A DNA stretch of 64,000 nucleotides from Phycisphaerae bacterium. Lineage in GTDB: Bacteria; Planctomycetota; Phycisphaerae; SM23-33. Positions 55,030-63,208 of the stretch are shown here, piece by piece. The stretch is taken from contig JASLNT010000001.1 in NCBI GenBank assembly GCA_030745875.1, positions 102,297 to 166,296 on the forward strand. Reading direction: 5' to 3'. The translations under genes and the position numbers were made by a program. The notes below the pieces were generated by a model. The model searched no databases. It saw nothing but the letters and a program-made list of their open reading frames with translations, and had not been told where the DNA came from. Position 1 is the stretch's first letter; every line of letters begins with the position of its first letter.

Positions 55030-56898
55030 TTACCGCCCGGAATCCGGCTCCTCTCCGGGCTGACTGCTCGCCCTAGCCAGCCCGACAGCCAGAACAGTAA
55101 TGTCCGCAGGAGTGACACCGCTGATCCTCATGGCCTGGCCGAGCGATCGTGGGCGAATCGTTGAAAGCCGCTCCCGGGCCTCTGCACGCAGGTGTGAAAT
55201 CGCACCGTAGTCAATATCCGCAGGAATCATCTTGGCGTCCAGGTCGTGCATCTGCCTGGCCGCGGTGCGAGCCTTTATAAGATATCCCTCATATCTGGCG
55301 TCGATCGTGAGCGATTCTATGGTTCTGGCGTATTGACGATACAGGGCGCGTAGCTCCCGACCGGCTGGTTCGGGGCAATCGGCGATCACGTCTTCAGCGC
55401 ATCTTTGGGGCTCCTGCAGCAGTTGCCATACGCTCTTGGGCCCATGGCGCGTTTGCTTCATAAGTTCTTCGGCTCGCAGGATCGCCTTGTTGCGGCTGGT
55501 GTAGCGGCCCCAGCGGTCATCGGCGACCAATCCAACATCTCGTCCTATCTGCGTAAGACGCCTGTCGGCGTTATCGGCGCGGAGCGCCAGGCGATGTTCG
55601 GCCCGGCTGGTGAACATGCGATATGGTTCGGCAACGCCCTTGGTGACCAGATCGTCTATCATGACGCCTATGTAAGCCTGGTCTCGCAAGAGCACCAGCG
55701 GTTGGCGCCCGGTGATCTGCGCCGAGGCGTTTACGCCCGCGATCAGACCTTGTGCGGCGGCTTCTTCGTAGCCGGTGGTACCGTTTATCTGCCCGGCCAG
55801 GAAGAGCGATGCAATCTTCTTGGTCTCAAGCGTGGCCTGCAGTTGGATGGGCGGGACGTAGTCGTATTCGATAGCGTATCCGTAGCGGAGAATCTCCGCC
55901 CGCTCCAAACCGCGGATGTTATGGATCATAAAGTCCTGCACATCAGTCGGCAGCGACGTGGAAATACCGTTGCAGTAGACCCAATTTGTATCTTGTCCTT
56001 CGGGCTCCAGGAAGACCAGATGAGACGTTTTGTCGCCGAAGCGGTCGACCTTGGTTTCGATCGAAGGACAGTACCTGGGCCCGGTGGATTCTATTTGACC
56101 GCTGTAGAGCGGTGCGCGGTGGAAGTTGGCCCGAATAGCATCGTGAATTTTCTCGTTAGTTCCGGTCAGCCAACACGGAATCTGCTCTACATCAACTGAA
56201 TCGTTGAGGAAAGAAAACGGTGTGGGGACTTCGTCGCCGTCCTGCCTGTCGCAGAGGTCGTAGTCAATCGATTCGGCGGCGACTCTGGGGACAGTTCCGG
56301 TCTTGAGGCGATCGAGCTCCAGCCCGCCGGCCCGCAGGGACTCACTGAGAGCATCCGCCGACGGTTCGCCGTAACGCCCGCCGGGCCATATCTTCTCTCC
56401 GCAGTGCAGGCGTCCGTTCAGAAACGTCCCGCTGGCCAGAATGACCGCCCTGGCCCGGATATCTGATTCATCCCCCTGCTGCGATATCCGCACGCCAACG
56501 GCCCGTCCGTCTTCGATGAGAATTCCAACCGCCTCTCCGGCAACAATTGTAAGATTCTCCCGGCAGGCAAGTCGCCCGCGGACCCATTTGGCGTATTCGT
56601 GTCGGTCAGACTGGCATCTGGGCCCCCAGACGGCTGGTCCTTTGGAGCGATTGAGCATGCGAAACTGAATTCCCGTCGCGTCGGCGGCCTGGCCCATAAG
56701 ACCGCCCAGAGCGTCGATTTCGCGAACCATTTGCCCCTTGCCCACTCCGCCTATCGCGGGATTGCACGACATCTCGCCGATCTTGTCGGGATCGAGCGTT
56801 ATCAGCGCTGTAGCACGCCCCAGGCGAGCCGCCGCTGCGGATGCTTCAACCCCGCCGTGCCCACCGCCAATCACAACTATGTCGTAGTCCGTTGGCAT
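55030..56898 (-). CDS. mnmG: tRNA uridine-5-carboxymethylaminomethyl modification enzyme
   Basis: The protein has 622 residues, full length (typical 620-630). With MnmE it adds the carboxymethylaminomethyl group to the wobble uridine of several tRNAs. The FAD-binding motif [20 protein letters not shown] opens the protein, followed by [36 protein letters not shown], the ending [18 protein letters not shown] and a C-terminal tail. It is the last gene of a four-gene minus-strand run and starts six bases after ftsY. It is adjacent to flgM but separated by the gap. Confidence 0.96.
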   Translation of the reverse strand: MPTDYDIVVIGGGHGGVEASAAAARLGRATALITLDPDKIGEMSCNPAIGGVGKGQMVREIDALGGLMGQAADATGIQFRMLNRSKGPAVWGPRCQSDRHEYAKWVRGRLACRENLTIVAGEAVGILIEDGRAVGVRISQQGDESDIRARAVILASGTFLNGRLHCGEKIWPGGRYGEPSADALSESLRAGGLELDRLKTGTVPRVAAESIDYDLCDRQDGDEVPTPFSFLNDSVDVEQIPCWLTGTNEKIHDAIRANFHRAPLYSGQIESTGPRYCPSIETKVDRFGDKTSHLVFLEPEGQDTNWVYCNGISTSLPTDVQDFMIHNIRGLERAEILRYGYAIEYDYVPPIQLQATLETKKIASLFLAGQINGTTGYEEAAAQGLIAGVNASAQITGRQPLVLLRDQAYIGVMIDDLVTKGVAEPYRMFTSRAEHRLALRADNADRRLTQIGRDVGLVADDRWGRYTSRNKAILRAEELMKQTRHGPKSVWQLLQEPQRCAEDVIADCPEPAGRELRALYRQYARTIESLTIDARYEGYLIKARTAARQMHDLDAKMIPADIDYGAISHLRAEARERLSTIRPRSLGQAMRISGVTPADITVLAVGLARASSQPGEEPDSGR

Positions 56899-56904
56899 GG
56901 GTCA

Positions 56905-57822
56905 TCAAGTGAACAGCGCCTCGACAAACTGCTCGGGATCGAAAGGCTCGACATCTTCATACGTCTCGCCGATACCTATGAACTTCACCGGGAGATTCAC
57001 TTCGTTGCGAATAGCCACTACAATCCCGCCCTTGGCGGTCCCGTCCAGTTTGGCCAGGAAAATGCCCGTAACGTCGATCGCCTCTGCGAATGCTTTGGCC
57101 TGATTTATAGCGTTTTGCCCGGTGGTGGCGTCCAGGACAAGCAGCACTTCATGCGGGGCCCCGGGAATCTTCCGGGCGACCACGTCGCGAATCTTCGTAA
57201 GCTCCCGCATGAGATTGTCCTGGGTGTGCAGGCGTCCGGCGGTGTCGACGAGCAGGATGTCGGCCCCGCGCGCGACTGCGGCGTCGCAGGCGTCGAACAC
57301 GACCGCGGCCGGATCGCTGCCCGAACCGGAGATTATGTCCGTACCGATACGCTCGGACCAGATAGTAAGCTGCTGCACGGCCGCCGCCCGGAACGTGTCC
57401 GCCGCGGCGAGGCACACCTTCTTACCCTCGCTCTTGAACCGATACGCCAGCTTGGCCACCGATGTGGTCTTCCCGCACCCGTTAATGCCCGCCACCAGTA
57501 TCACCGTGGGACCCTCGCCCGCGAAATGCACGCTGCGGTCCGACTCGGGCCAGTACTTCTTGATCTCATCCTTCAGGAACTCGATGGCCTGGTCCCCGGC
57601 CTCGATTCGCTTGTCGGTGAACGCCTGCTGGAGGTCGCCTCTGATCCTCATAGCCGACGCAACGCCCATATCGGCCTGGATAAGCGTCTCCTCAAGATCG
57701 TCCAGGAGCTTATCGTCCAGTTTTCGCCCGGAAAGCAGCGACTTAAGCGAACCGATAAACATCTTCCGCGTCCGGGATAGCCCCGCGGCGATTTTCTCAA
57801 CAGTCTTCTTCAAAAAAGCCAT
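56905..57822 (-). CDS. ftsY: Signal recognition particle receptor
   Basis: The protein has 305 residues. It is the GTPase receptor that brings SRP-ribosome complexes to the membrane. The GTPase motifs are complete: VAGINGCGKTTSVAKLAYRF (P-loop), DTFRAAAVQQLTIW, LLVDTAGRLHTQDNLMREL and LAKLDGTAKGGIVVA, with an NG-domain ending in EPFDPEQFVEALF. The acidic A domain of enteric FtsY is missing, which is common outside that group. It sits between nusB and mnmG in the run. Confidence 0.96.
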   Translation of the reverse strand: MAFLKKTVEKIAAGLSRTRKMFIGSLKSLLSGRKLDDKLLDDLEETLIQADMGVASAMRIRGDLQQAFTDKRIEAGDQAIEFLKDEIKKYWPESDRSVHFAGEGPTVILVAGINGCGKTTSVAKLAYRFKSEGKKVCLAAADTFRAAAVQQLTIWSERIGTDIISGSGSDPAAVVFDACDAAVARGADILLVDTAGRLHTQDNLMRELTKIRDVVARKIPGAPHEVLLVLDATTGQNAINQAKAFAEAIDVTGIFLAKLDGTAKGGIVVAIRNEVNLPVKFIGIGETYEDVEPFDPEQFVEALFT

Positions 57823-57873
57823 CGTTAAGTCCTTACAAACAACCGGTCCGCCCGAGACCGCAACCTGTGGGGC

Positions 57874-58284
57874 CTATTCCTTTGCGGCTAGTTCCTTAAC
57901 CACCGAATCCAGCACTCCGTTGATGAATCTCGGGCTCTCGGCCGTTGAAAACTCGCGTGCGAGTTTCAGCGATTCTGCGATAACGACCTTCGGGGGAGCC
58001 TGCTCGGTCAGGAGTTCGTGAACGGCGAGGCGGAGTATGCCCCTGTCAACCAGCGCCAAACGCTCCAGTCCCCAGTGTCGGCAGTGACGTTTGAGGTATT
58101 CGTTGCAGCGGTCGGTGTCGCCCAGGGCGCCGGACAGCATATCTCTAGCCGAAGCTATAGTGTGCGCCGGAGCATTGCAGTCGGCTATGAAGTCCATCAT
58201 GAGGTCCAGGACGTCGTCTCCCTGGACATCAATGCAGCACAGCCCCTGCAACGCCAACTGTCTAACCCGATGGCGCTGGTCCAC
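57874..58284 (-). CDS. nusB: Transcription antitermination protein
   Basis: The protein has 136 residues. It is the NusB fold used with NusE for rRNA antitermination: RHRVRQLALQGLCCIDVQG (N-terminal helix), WGLERLALVDRGILRLAVHE and NEYLKRHCRHW, ending in FSTAESPRFINGVLDSVVKE. A GTG start at 58284 follows the ribH stop by four bases. The order ribH-nusB is common in bacteria and supports the call. Confidence 0.95.
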   Translation of the reverse strand: MDQRHRVRQLALQGLCCIDVQGDDVLDLMMDFIADCNAPAHTIASARDMLSGALGDTDRCNEYLKRHCRHWGLERLALVDRGILRLAVHELLTEQAPPKVVIAESLKLAREFSTAESPRFINGVLDSVVKELAAKE

Positions 58285-58288
58285 GAGA

Positions 58289-58768
58289 CTACTGGCCTTT
58301 CGAGGGAAGCTGACCGATTAGATTGGCCATCTCTATCGCCGCCCTTGCCGCATCGGACCCCTTGTTTCCGGCTTTTGTACCGGCCCGCTCGATCGCCTGT
58401 TCGATCGTATCGCAGGTCAGCACGCCGAATATGCACGGCACGGACGTCTCCATCGCAGCCATTGCGATGCCTTTGGTGACTTCGGCGGCGATGAACTGGT
58501 AGTGATCGGTCCCACCGCGGAGCACCGCTCCGAGGCAGACAACCGCCGCATACTTCCCGCTTCCGGCCAGTTGTTTAGCCAGAAGCGGTATCTCAAAACT
58601 GCCCGGAGACCACACAACGTCGATATCCTCTGCGTCGACGTCGTGGCGGGTCAGTTCGTCTATCGCGCCAGCCAGAAGCTTGCTGGTCACGAACTCGTTG
58701 AATCTGCCTACGAGTATGGCGAACTTTGCTCCGGCGGGGGCTACTATTTTGCCTTGATATTCTGTCAT
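58289..58768 (-). CDS. ribH: 6,7-dimethyl-8-ribityllumazine synthase
   Basis: The protein has 159 residues, full length. It condenses a ribitylamino-uracil and a butanone phosphate in the penultimate riboflavin step. Motifs: [57 protein letters not shown] and [20 protein letters not shown] with the active-site histidine in GTDHYQ. It is the first gene of the run. No FMN riboswitch is visible upstream. Confidence 0.96.
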   Translation of the reverse strand: MTEYQGKIVAPAGAKFAILVGRFNEFVTSKLLAGAIDELTRHDVDAEDIDVVWSPGSFEIPLLAKQLAGSGKYAAVVCLGAVLRGGTDHYQFIAAEVTKGIAMAAMETSVPCIFGVLTCDTIEQAIERAGTKAGNKGSDAARAAIEMANLIGQLPSKGQ

Positions 58769-59573
58769 TTCCGCAGACTCCTACAGGTATTGCGGGTAGT
58801 TGCGTAAGTATAAGCGTTTTCAGGTCCAAAACGCAAGACCGCACGTCGCAAGCAATTCCAAGCGGCGACAGCAAGCGGAGTTCACCCACCGACATCCGGG
58901 CCGGCAGGCCGGCGACAACGCACGTATTGTTGCCCCCCCGCCTCTCACCGTCAAATCCCAAATCTGACGACCTCAGTTCATAGTTCACAATTGGTTCACA
59001 CTCTTTCGGGGCTGCCCCGGGCGCGCGGGCGGGGGGTCGTCCGCACAATCCGCAAGATATGATCGCCCTATCCGGCCAGGGCGACTCCACTTACGCCCCA
59101 CCATCGACCGGAGATCCAACATGATCGCATACCATACTCCGTAACGCGGCGCCAAGACCTGTGAACCCTCGACACATATCGCCTTTCGCCCATCTAAATC
59201 CGCCCAACAACCCGTAACACCCGACACACGCAACACTTACGCCTACACAATCGCCCGCCAAAGACCACTCAAAACATGCCTTGACGCCATCGGGTAGTTC
59301 ACAGGCTGTTAAGTATTTACTTTGCAGGCCGTTATCGATGGCGGTTGCGTCAGATCGGCGAGAATTGTCGGATCGTTCCTCCCCTCCCCCCCCCCCGCCG
59401 TTGCCCCTTTCCAGCGCCCTGCACGGGCGCAGCCACTGGTCCCAGTGCAGAGAACTGATGCTTCTTGCGATCACACGCAATATAATGATCATCATGCCTG
59501 CGGAGCTTTTCTACAGAGCAGTTCTGACCCCGTTTTACGTTCGTTTTACGTTCCTATGAGTTAGAGGTCCATT
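58769..59573. other. 805-base gap between ribH and the esterase gene
   Basis: No reading frame here is convincing. Features: a TCACAATTGGTTCACA site at 58985-59000, matching the thermonuclease leader over 16 bases; long C tracts near 59385-59398; a strand bias of C and A on the plus strand around 59160-59280; a TATAAT at 59481-59486 about 90 bases before the esterase start; and an 11-base tandem repeat (GTTTTACGTTC twice) at 59532-59553. Confidence 0.5.
59532..59553 (+). repeat. Tandem 11-base repeat in the esterase leader
   Basis: GTTTTACGTTC occurs twice in direct contact, 20 bases upstream of the esterase start codon. It may be an operator or a slippage product. Confidence 0.6.
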
Positions 59574-60944
59574 ATGAAGAAGCGCGTATTGTGGTCTGTT
59601 GTTGTCTCCCTGCTCGTCGCGTCGTCCAGCGCGGGCCCGGTCCGGGCCGACGTCAGGCTGCCCAAGGTGATCGACAGCCACATGGTCTTGCAGCGCGATC
59701 TGCCGCTGCCGATCTGGGGCTGGGCCGACCCCGGCGAGGAGGTCGCGGTCAAGCTCGACAAAGCAACGGTCAGCACCAAGGCTGACGCCAAGGGCAACTG
59801 GAAGGTGGTGCTCCCGGCCGTCAAGGCCGACGGCAAGGCCCACCGCATGATCGTCAGCGGCAAGAACAAGATCGAGCTGGAGGACATCCTCATTGGCGAG
59901 GTGTGGCTGGGATCCGGCCAGTCCAATATGAAGATGGGGATTGGGAAATGCGACAAGGCCAAGGAGCAAATTGCCGCTGCGAACTACCCGAAGATCAGGC
60001 TATTCTGCATACCACCGTCCACAAGTAAGCGTGCATTGGGACTCTGGGCCGAGTGCAGTCCTGAAACCGTTCAAGCTGGAGCTTACGGTAATTGGGGCGG
60101 CTTCTCGGGCGCGCTCTATTATTTCGGACAACGGCTGCACAAGGATCTCGATGTGCCTGTGGGCCTGATCTCATCCAGCAAGGGTGGAACGTCCATCGAG
60201 TCGTGGACCGCGTCGGACCCGAAGAGCGGCAGGAAGAGCGGGAAAAGGTACAGCGGCATGATCGCCCCGGTCATACCCTTTGCCATCCGTGGCGTGGTTT
60301 GGTATCAAGGCGAAGCCAATGTGGGCGACGGGCTGAAATACGCCGACAAAATGAAGACCCTGATCGGGGGTTGGCGCCGAGATTGGGGCTATGATTTTCC
60401 TGTCTACTTCGTCCAACTCCCGCCCTGGTCAGGCTACAAGCCCGGCAGCCTGCCGCCGCTCTGGGAAGCCCAGGCCGCCAGCCTCAAAATCCCCGGCACG
60501 GGCATGGCTGTGACGATCGACATTGGCAACCTCAAGAACGTCCACCCCGGGAACAAGTTCGACGTAGGCAATCGGCTCGCCCTGTGGGCGCTGGCCAGGG
60601 ACTACGGCAAGAAGGACCTTGTCTACTCCGGACCGCTGTACAAGTCGATGAAGATCGAAGGCAAGAAGATCCGCATCAGCTTCGCACACGCCGAAGGCGG
60701 ACTTGCCGCCCGCGACGGAAAAGACCTTAACGAATTCCAGATCGCCGGAGCCGACGGAAAGTTCGCACCCGCCAAAGCGGTTATCGACGGCCGGACCGTT
60801 GTAGTCTCCGCTGACGGAGTAACCGCACCGAAAACCGTACGCTTCGGATGGCACAAAGTCGCCAAACCGAACCTAATCAACAAAGCCAAACTCCCCGCCT
60901 CCCCGTTCCAAACAGACAACTGGATCGGCGGAACCGGCGAATAA
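59574..60944 (+). CDS. Secreted sialate O-acetylesterase-type (SASA) enzyme
   Basis: The protein has 456 residues with a signal peptide (LWSVVVSLLVASSSAGPVRA). An N-terminal beta domain (DSHMVLQRDLPLPIWGWADP) is followed by the SGNH-like catalytic core: EVWLGSGQSNMKMGIG (serine), ISSSKGGTSIESWTA (glycine/asparagine block) and GVVWYQGEANVGDG. The canonical function is removal of acetyl groups from sialic acid or other acetylated sugars. The start has an AGAGG site. A terminator follows. It fits the polysaccharide-handling theme of the window. Confidence 0.85.
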   Translation: MKKRVLWSVVVSLLVASSSAGPVRADVRLPKVIDSHMVLQRDLPLPIWGWADPGEEVAVKLDKATVSTKADAKGNWKVVLPAVKADGKAHRMIVSGKNKIELEDILIGEVWLGSGQSNMKMGIGKCDKAKEQIAAANYPKIRLFCIPPSTSKRALGLWAECSPETVQAGAYGNWGGFSGALYYFGQRLHKDLDVPVGLISSSKGGTSIESWTASDPKSGRKSGKRYSGMIAPVIPFAIRGVVWYQGEANVGDGLKYADKMKTLIGGWRRDWGYDFPVYFVQLPPWSGYKPGSLPPLWEAQAASLKIPGTGMAVTIDIGNLKNVHPGNKFDVGNRLALWALARDYGKKDLVYSGPLYKSMKIEGKKIRISFAHAEGGLAARDGKDLNEFQIAGADGKFAPAKAVIDGRTVVVSADGVTAPKTVRFGWHKVAKPNLINKAKLPASPFQTDNWIGGTGE

Positions 60945-60970
60945 GACGCACAAAACTTAACTCACGCAAG

Positions 60971-61005
60971 ACAAAGCCCTGGCCAGCCTCTAGTCGGGGC
61001 TTTGT
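60971..61005 (+). terminator. Terminator after the esterase
   Basis: A nine-base stem (ACAAAGCCC/GGGCTTTGT, 17-base loop) is followed by TCGTTCT. It lies 27 bases after the stop codon. Confidence 0.65.
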
Positions 61006-61083
61006 TCGTTCTGACGTTGGATTTCGACACAGAGACTCAGAGGCCCAGAGAACGGCAAACGGCCGCGATCAGTCGTCGGTGAT

Positions 61084-61112
61084 GAATTCGCAGTAGGGTG
61101 CCCCCCGAATTC
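61084..61112. repeat. GAATTCG / CCCCCGAATTC repeat, left copy
   Basis: GAATTCG and CGAATTC form an inverted repeat enclosing GGGTGCCCCCC. The last 17 bases match the copy at 61725-61741 with one mismatch. Confidence 0.6.
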
Positions 61113-61161
61113 GCTTTTGTTCTGGCTCGTTGACTACGTATATGTGATACAAGCTTTCTGT

Positions 61162-61536
61162 TCATGTTGAGCGATTGGGATCTTGCTCATCCAAGAACGA
61201 CCGAAGTTCATCATTGTCTTGCAGCAGCTGCAGCGCAGCGTCTGTCCGAAAATGGACGGTAATGGAATCATACCATCCTGCGTCCCAGGAATGATGCCGT
61301 GCGTGGCATTCCTCAGAATGGTCTTCACGATGAATTCGGTTGATGATGATCCCAGCCGCACGCTCCGCCTCTGAACAAGAGTTAATGACCAGCGAGGCCG
61401 AGAGGAGTACGTCCTCAGATGGATAGCCATCGATGTGGACATGGTAGGTTTTGTCCGAACTATCATGAAAGCTGGAGCTATTCGGCCATCCGTCTCTCAC
61501 AAAGCGAATGAATTTTCTTCGCGCCCATGTCATCAT
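61162..61536 (-). CDS. Small hypothetical protein
   Basis: The reading frame has 124 residues from the ATG at 61536, with a weak ribosome binding site. The composition is protein-like: YHVHIDGYPSEDVLLSASLV, then an amphipathic SEAERAAGIIINRIHRED and a C-terminal LLQDNDELRSFLDEQD. No family is recognised. It lies between two GAATTC-containing repeats in an AT-richer stretch than its neighbours, so it may be recently acquired. A shorter frame at 61134-61466 overlaps it and looks like its shadow. Confidence 0.4.
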   Translation of the reverse strand: MMTWARRKFIRFVRDGWPNSSSFHDSSDKTYHVHIDGYPSEDVLLSASLVINSCSEAERAAGIIINRIHREDHSEECHARHHSWDAGWYDSITVHFRTDAALQLLQDNDELRSFLDEQDPNRST

Positions 61537-61717
61537 GATTCTGCCAAGAGAAGCGACCTATGTGACTATTCTATATCTCACGACCTCACACGTGCTGCCG
61601 CGTCAGTTTGAGCTGTCAGGTTTTCCATCGCTGATCTACGATATTATAGACGATTAGTAGATCGGGTCACCATTTTTGTTTTGAAGTCCCGCTGCTCCTG
61701 TCGCTGCTCACACTAGG

Positions 61718-61741
61718 GAATTCGGGGTGTCCCCCGAATTC
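61718..61741. repeat. GAATTCGGGG / CCCCGAATTC palindrome, right copy
   Basis: A perfect ten-base inverted repeat with a four-base spacer. Its right half and upstream GGGTGT repeat the sequence at 61096-61112. Confidence 0.7.
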
Positions 61742-61952
61742 AGCGCTGGGCTGATCCCGATGCCCCCCCGCGAAGCGCAGGGCTGACCCCGATTCCTCCG
61801 GTCTATAATCGAGTAAGTCCTTGAATTCACGTCGTTATGCTGTCAAAATATGCCGTTGAGACGTTTTGACCCGCCATAACGGCAGGTTTTCAAAGATACC
61901 ACATATTGTCGGACAGGCCCTAAATCTTGGGTTAGGGCAACGTTAGGTATTG

Positions 61953-61968
61953 TGGCACGGGGGTTGCA
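61953..61968 (+). promoter_or_regulatory. Sigma-54 (RpoN) promoter
   Basis: The sequence TGGCACGGGGGTTGCA matches the sigma-54 consensus TGGCACG-N4-TTGCA at every fixed position, with GG and GC elements in the right spacing (-24/-12). The predicted start of transcription is near 61980, about 130 bases before the next gene. Interleaved inverted repeats 70-110 bases upstream are placed like activator sites. Confidence 0.8.
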
Positions 61969-61986
61969 TATGTTTACTGGTTCTAG

Positions 61987-62020
61987 TTGGCGGCCTCACG
62001 GCCGCGCGGGGGGCCGCCAA
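61987..62020 (+). promoter_or_regulatory. GC-rich hairpin in the 5' leader
   Basis: TTGGCGGCC and GGCCGCCAA form a nine-base perfect stem around a 16-base GC-rich loop. It sits just downstream of the predicted sigma-54 start site and may stabilise the transcript or act as a regulatory leader. Confidence 0.5.
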
Positions 62021-62108
62021 TTCATAAGTGGTAGCTGTGTCGGAATACGATAAGACCTCGGTTACCGGTGTAGAAAACAGTTGGATCGAAAATATCCAGG
62101 AGCACGAG

Positions 62109-63101
62109 ATGAAGAAGAACATACGAAAGATCCCCCAAGCGATTTGCAGGAAACTAGAGAATCTCCGCGGGAAAGACGTCGTTGCGGGATGCGCCCTGAA
62201 GTTTTCAGCCGCATCGATACGTAGCGGCGTGCTCTCTCATCTTGGCGTCGAATTGCAGGACGATGGATTGCATTATCCCGAGCGGATAGTACCCCCTTGC
62301 GATCGAGGCAAATACTCTCGTCGCAATGTCGAGGGATGGGAGGAGGTGCGAAGAGATTTGCCCATGGAAACCCATCACCACCCCGTTGAAACCCCCAATT
62401 GGGGCGACTCCTACAATGGCACGCATACTGTCTGGCTTCCGAGCCAGGCATATCCAAAGGACTTTCATCCAGCGCGCGAACTCGAGATCATACTCAAGTT
62501 TGCGAATACCGAACCGACCGAAGAGACCTTCGTGCTTATGGCCCGTGTTGCTGAGGTGCTTATCCCATCGGCAACGAGTTTTGACGTTCAGCTCTTAGAA
62601 GACTTGAATATACTACAGGAGAATCTGGGAGCTTGCGGAGTGGAGCCCGCTGATTTGTCAATCGATGAGTACGCGCGCACTCTTCACCTTTCGTGGGATA
62701 TACTCCCGCCAGGATCACGCGAGGAAGCTTTGCAATGCTTGTTCAAAGAAGGAAAAGCGACACAGCAACAGCAAGACACAGCGGCATCGCGCTACGACTT
62801 TTTCCAGAGCATGAATCCGAGGAAAATCATAGTCGGGTCAAGCGGATTTAGAAGGTACTTTGGAGCACTTCTCGAGGACGACCTTGTCGTTTTTGAGAAC
62901 ATACGATACGGTAACGCGGTCTACATTATGTACGAGAATTGGGAGGAGCTTGGTCGCCAGAGCCGAATAGAACTCCTGACGGGCCGCCTCCGTGACCAAT
63001 TTGACCGAGTTATTCACAAAGATGGATGGGAAACCAAAGTGAGGCTTCTTGTTGAGGCCAAAAGAAAGAAAATCGGAGTTGATAACAGAATCACGGGGTA
63101 A
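62109..63101 (+). CDS. Protein of unknown function upstream of a TIR-like gene
   Basis: The protein has 330 residues. The ATG at 62109 was chosen for its AGGAG site at seven bases; in-frame starts further left extend it into the leader. No known domain is recognised. The middle is acidic and helical (ELEIILKFANTEPTEETFVL, SFDVQLLEDLNILQENLGAC). The C-terminal third has a compact alpha/beta look (FRRYFGALLEDDLVVFENIR, YGNAVYIMYENWEELGRQSR). Codon use is more AT-rich than the housekeeping genes. It is followed by the TIR-like gene after 107 bases and may belong to the same sigma-54 transcript. Confidence 0.7.
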   Translation: MKKNIRKIPQAICRKLENLRGKDVVAGCALKFSAASIRSGVLSHLGVELQDDGLHYPERIVPPCDRGKYSRRNVEGWEEVRRDLPMETHHHPVETPNWGDSYNGTHTVWLPSQAYPKDFHPARELEIILKFANTEPTEETFVLMARVAEVLIPSATSFDVQLLEDLNILQENLGACGVEPADLSIDEYARTLHLSWDILPPGSREEALQCLFKEGKATQQQQDTAASRYDFFQSMNPRKIIVGSSGFRRYFGALLEDDLVVFENIRYGNAVYIMYENWEELGRQSRIELLTGRLRDQFDRVIHKDGWETKVRLLVEAKRKKIGVDNRITG

Positions 63102-63208
63102 GCCCCCAAAAGATGGACTATGGGAATTCCTAGCGGCCCACTAGCAAAAAACTCAGTGAACTGATGTCCCCGGAATTCAACTGTTGGATACAAAGAGGAG
63201 AATAGATA

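Larger units (their letters stand above)
61537..62108. other. Repeat-rich upstream region of the candidate defence operon
   Basis: I see no coding region. From left to right: the GAATTC palindrome at 61718-61741, two imperfect copies of AGCGCnGGGCTGAnCCCGAT at 61743-61793, interleaved inverted repeats at 61842-61884 (GTCAAAA/TTTTGAC and TGCCGTT/AACGGCA), the sigma-54 promoter at 61953-61968 and a GC-rich hairpin at 61987-62020. Confidence 0.6.

Noticed and set aside
59091..59495. A 134-codon minus-strand frame in the long gap
   Set aside because: It has a glycine run from the C tract, no ribosome binding site and no protein-like pattern.
61134..61466. A 110-codon minus-strand frame overlapping the small unknown gene
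   Set aside because: The overlapping 124-codon frame has a more protein-like composition; both cannot be main products.
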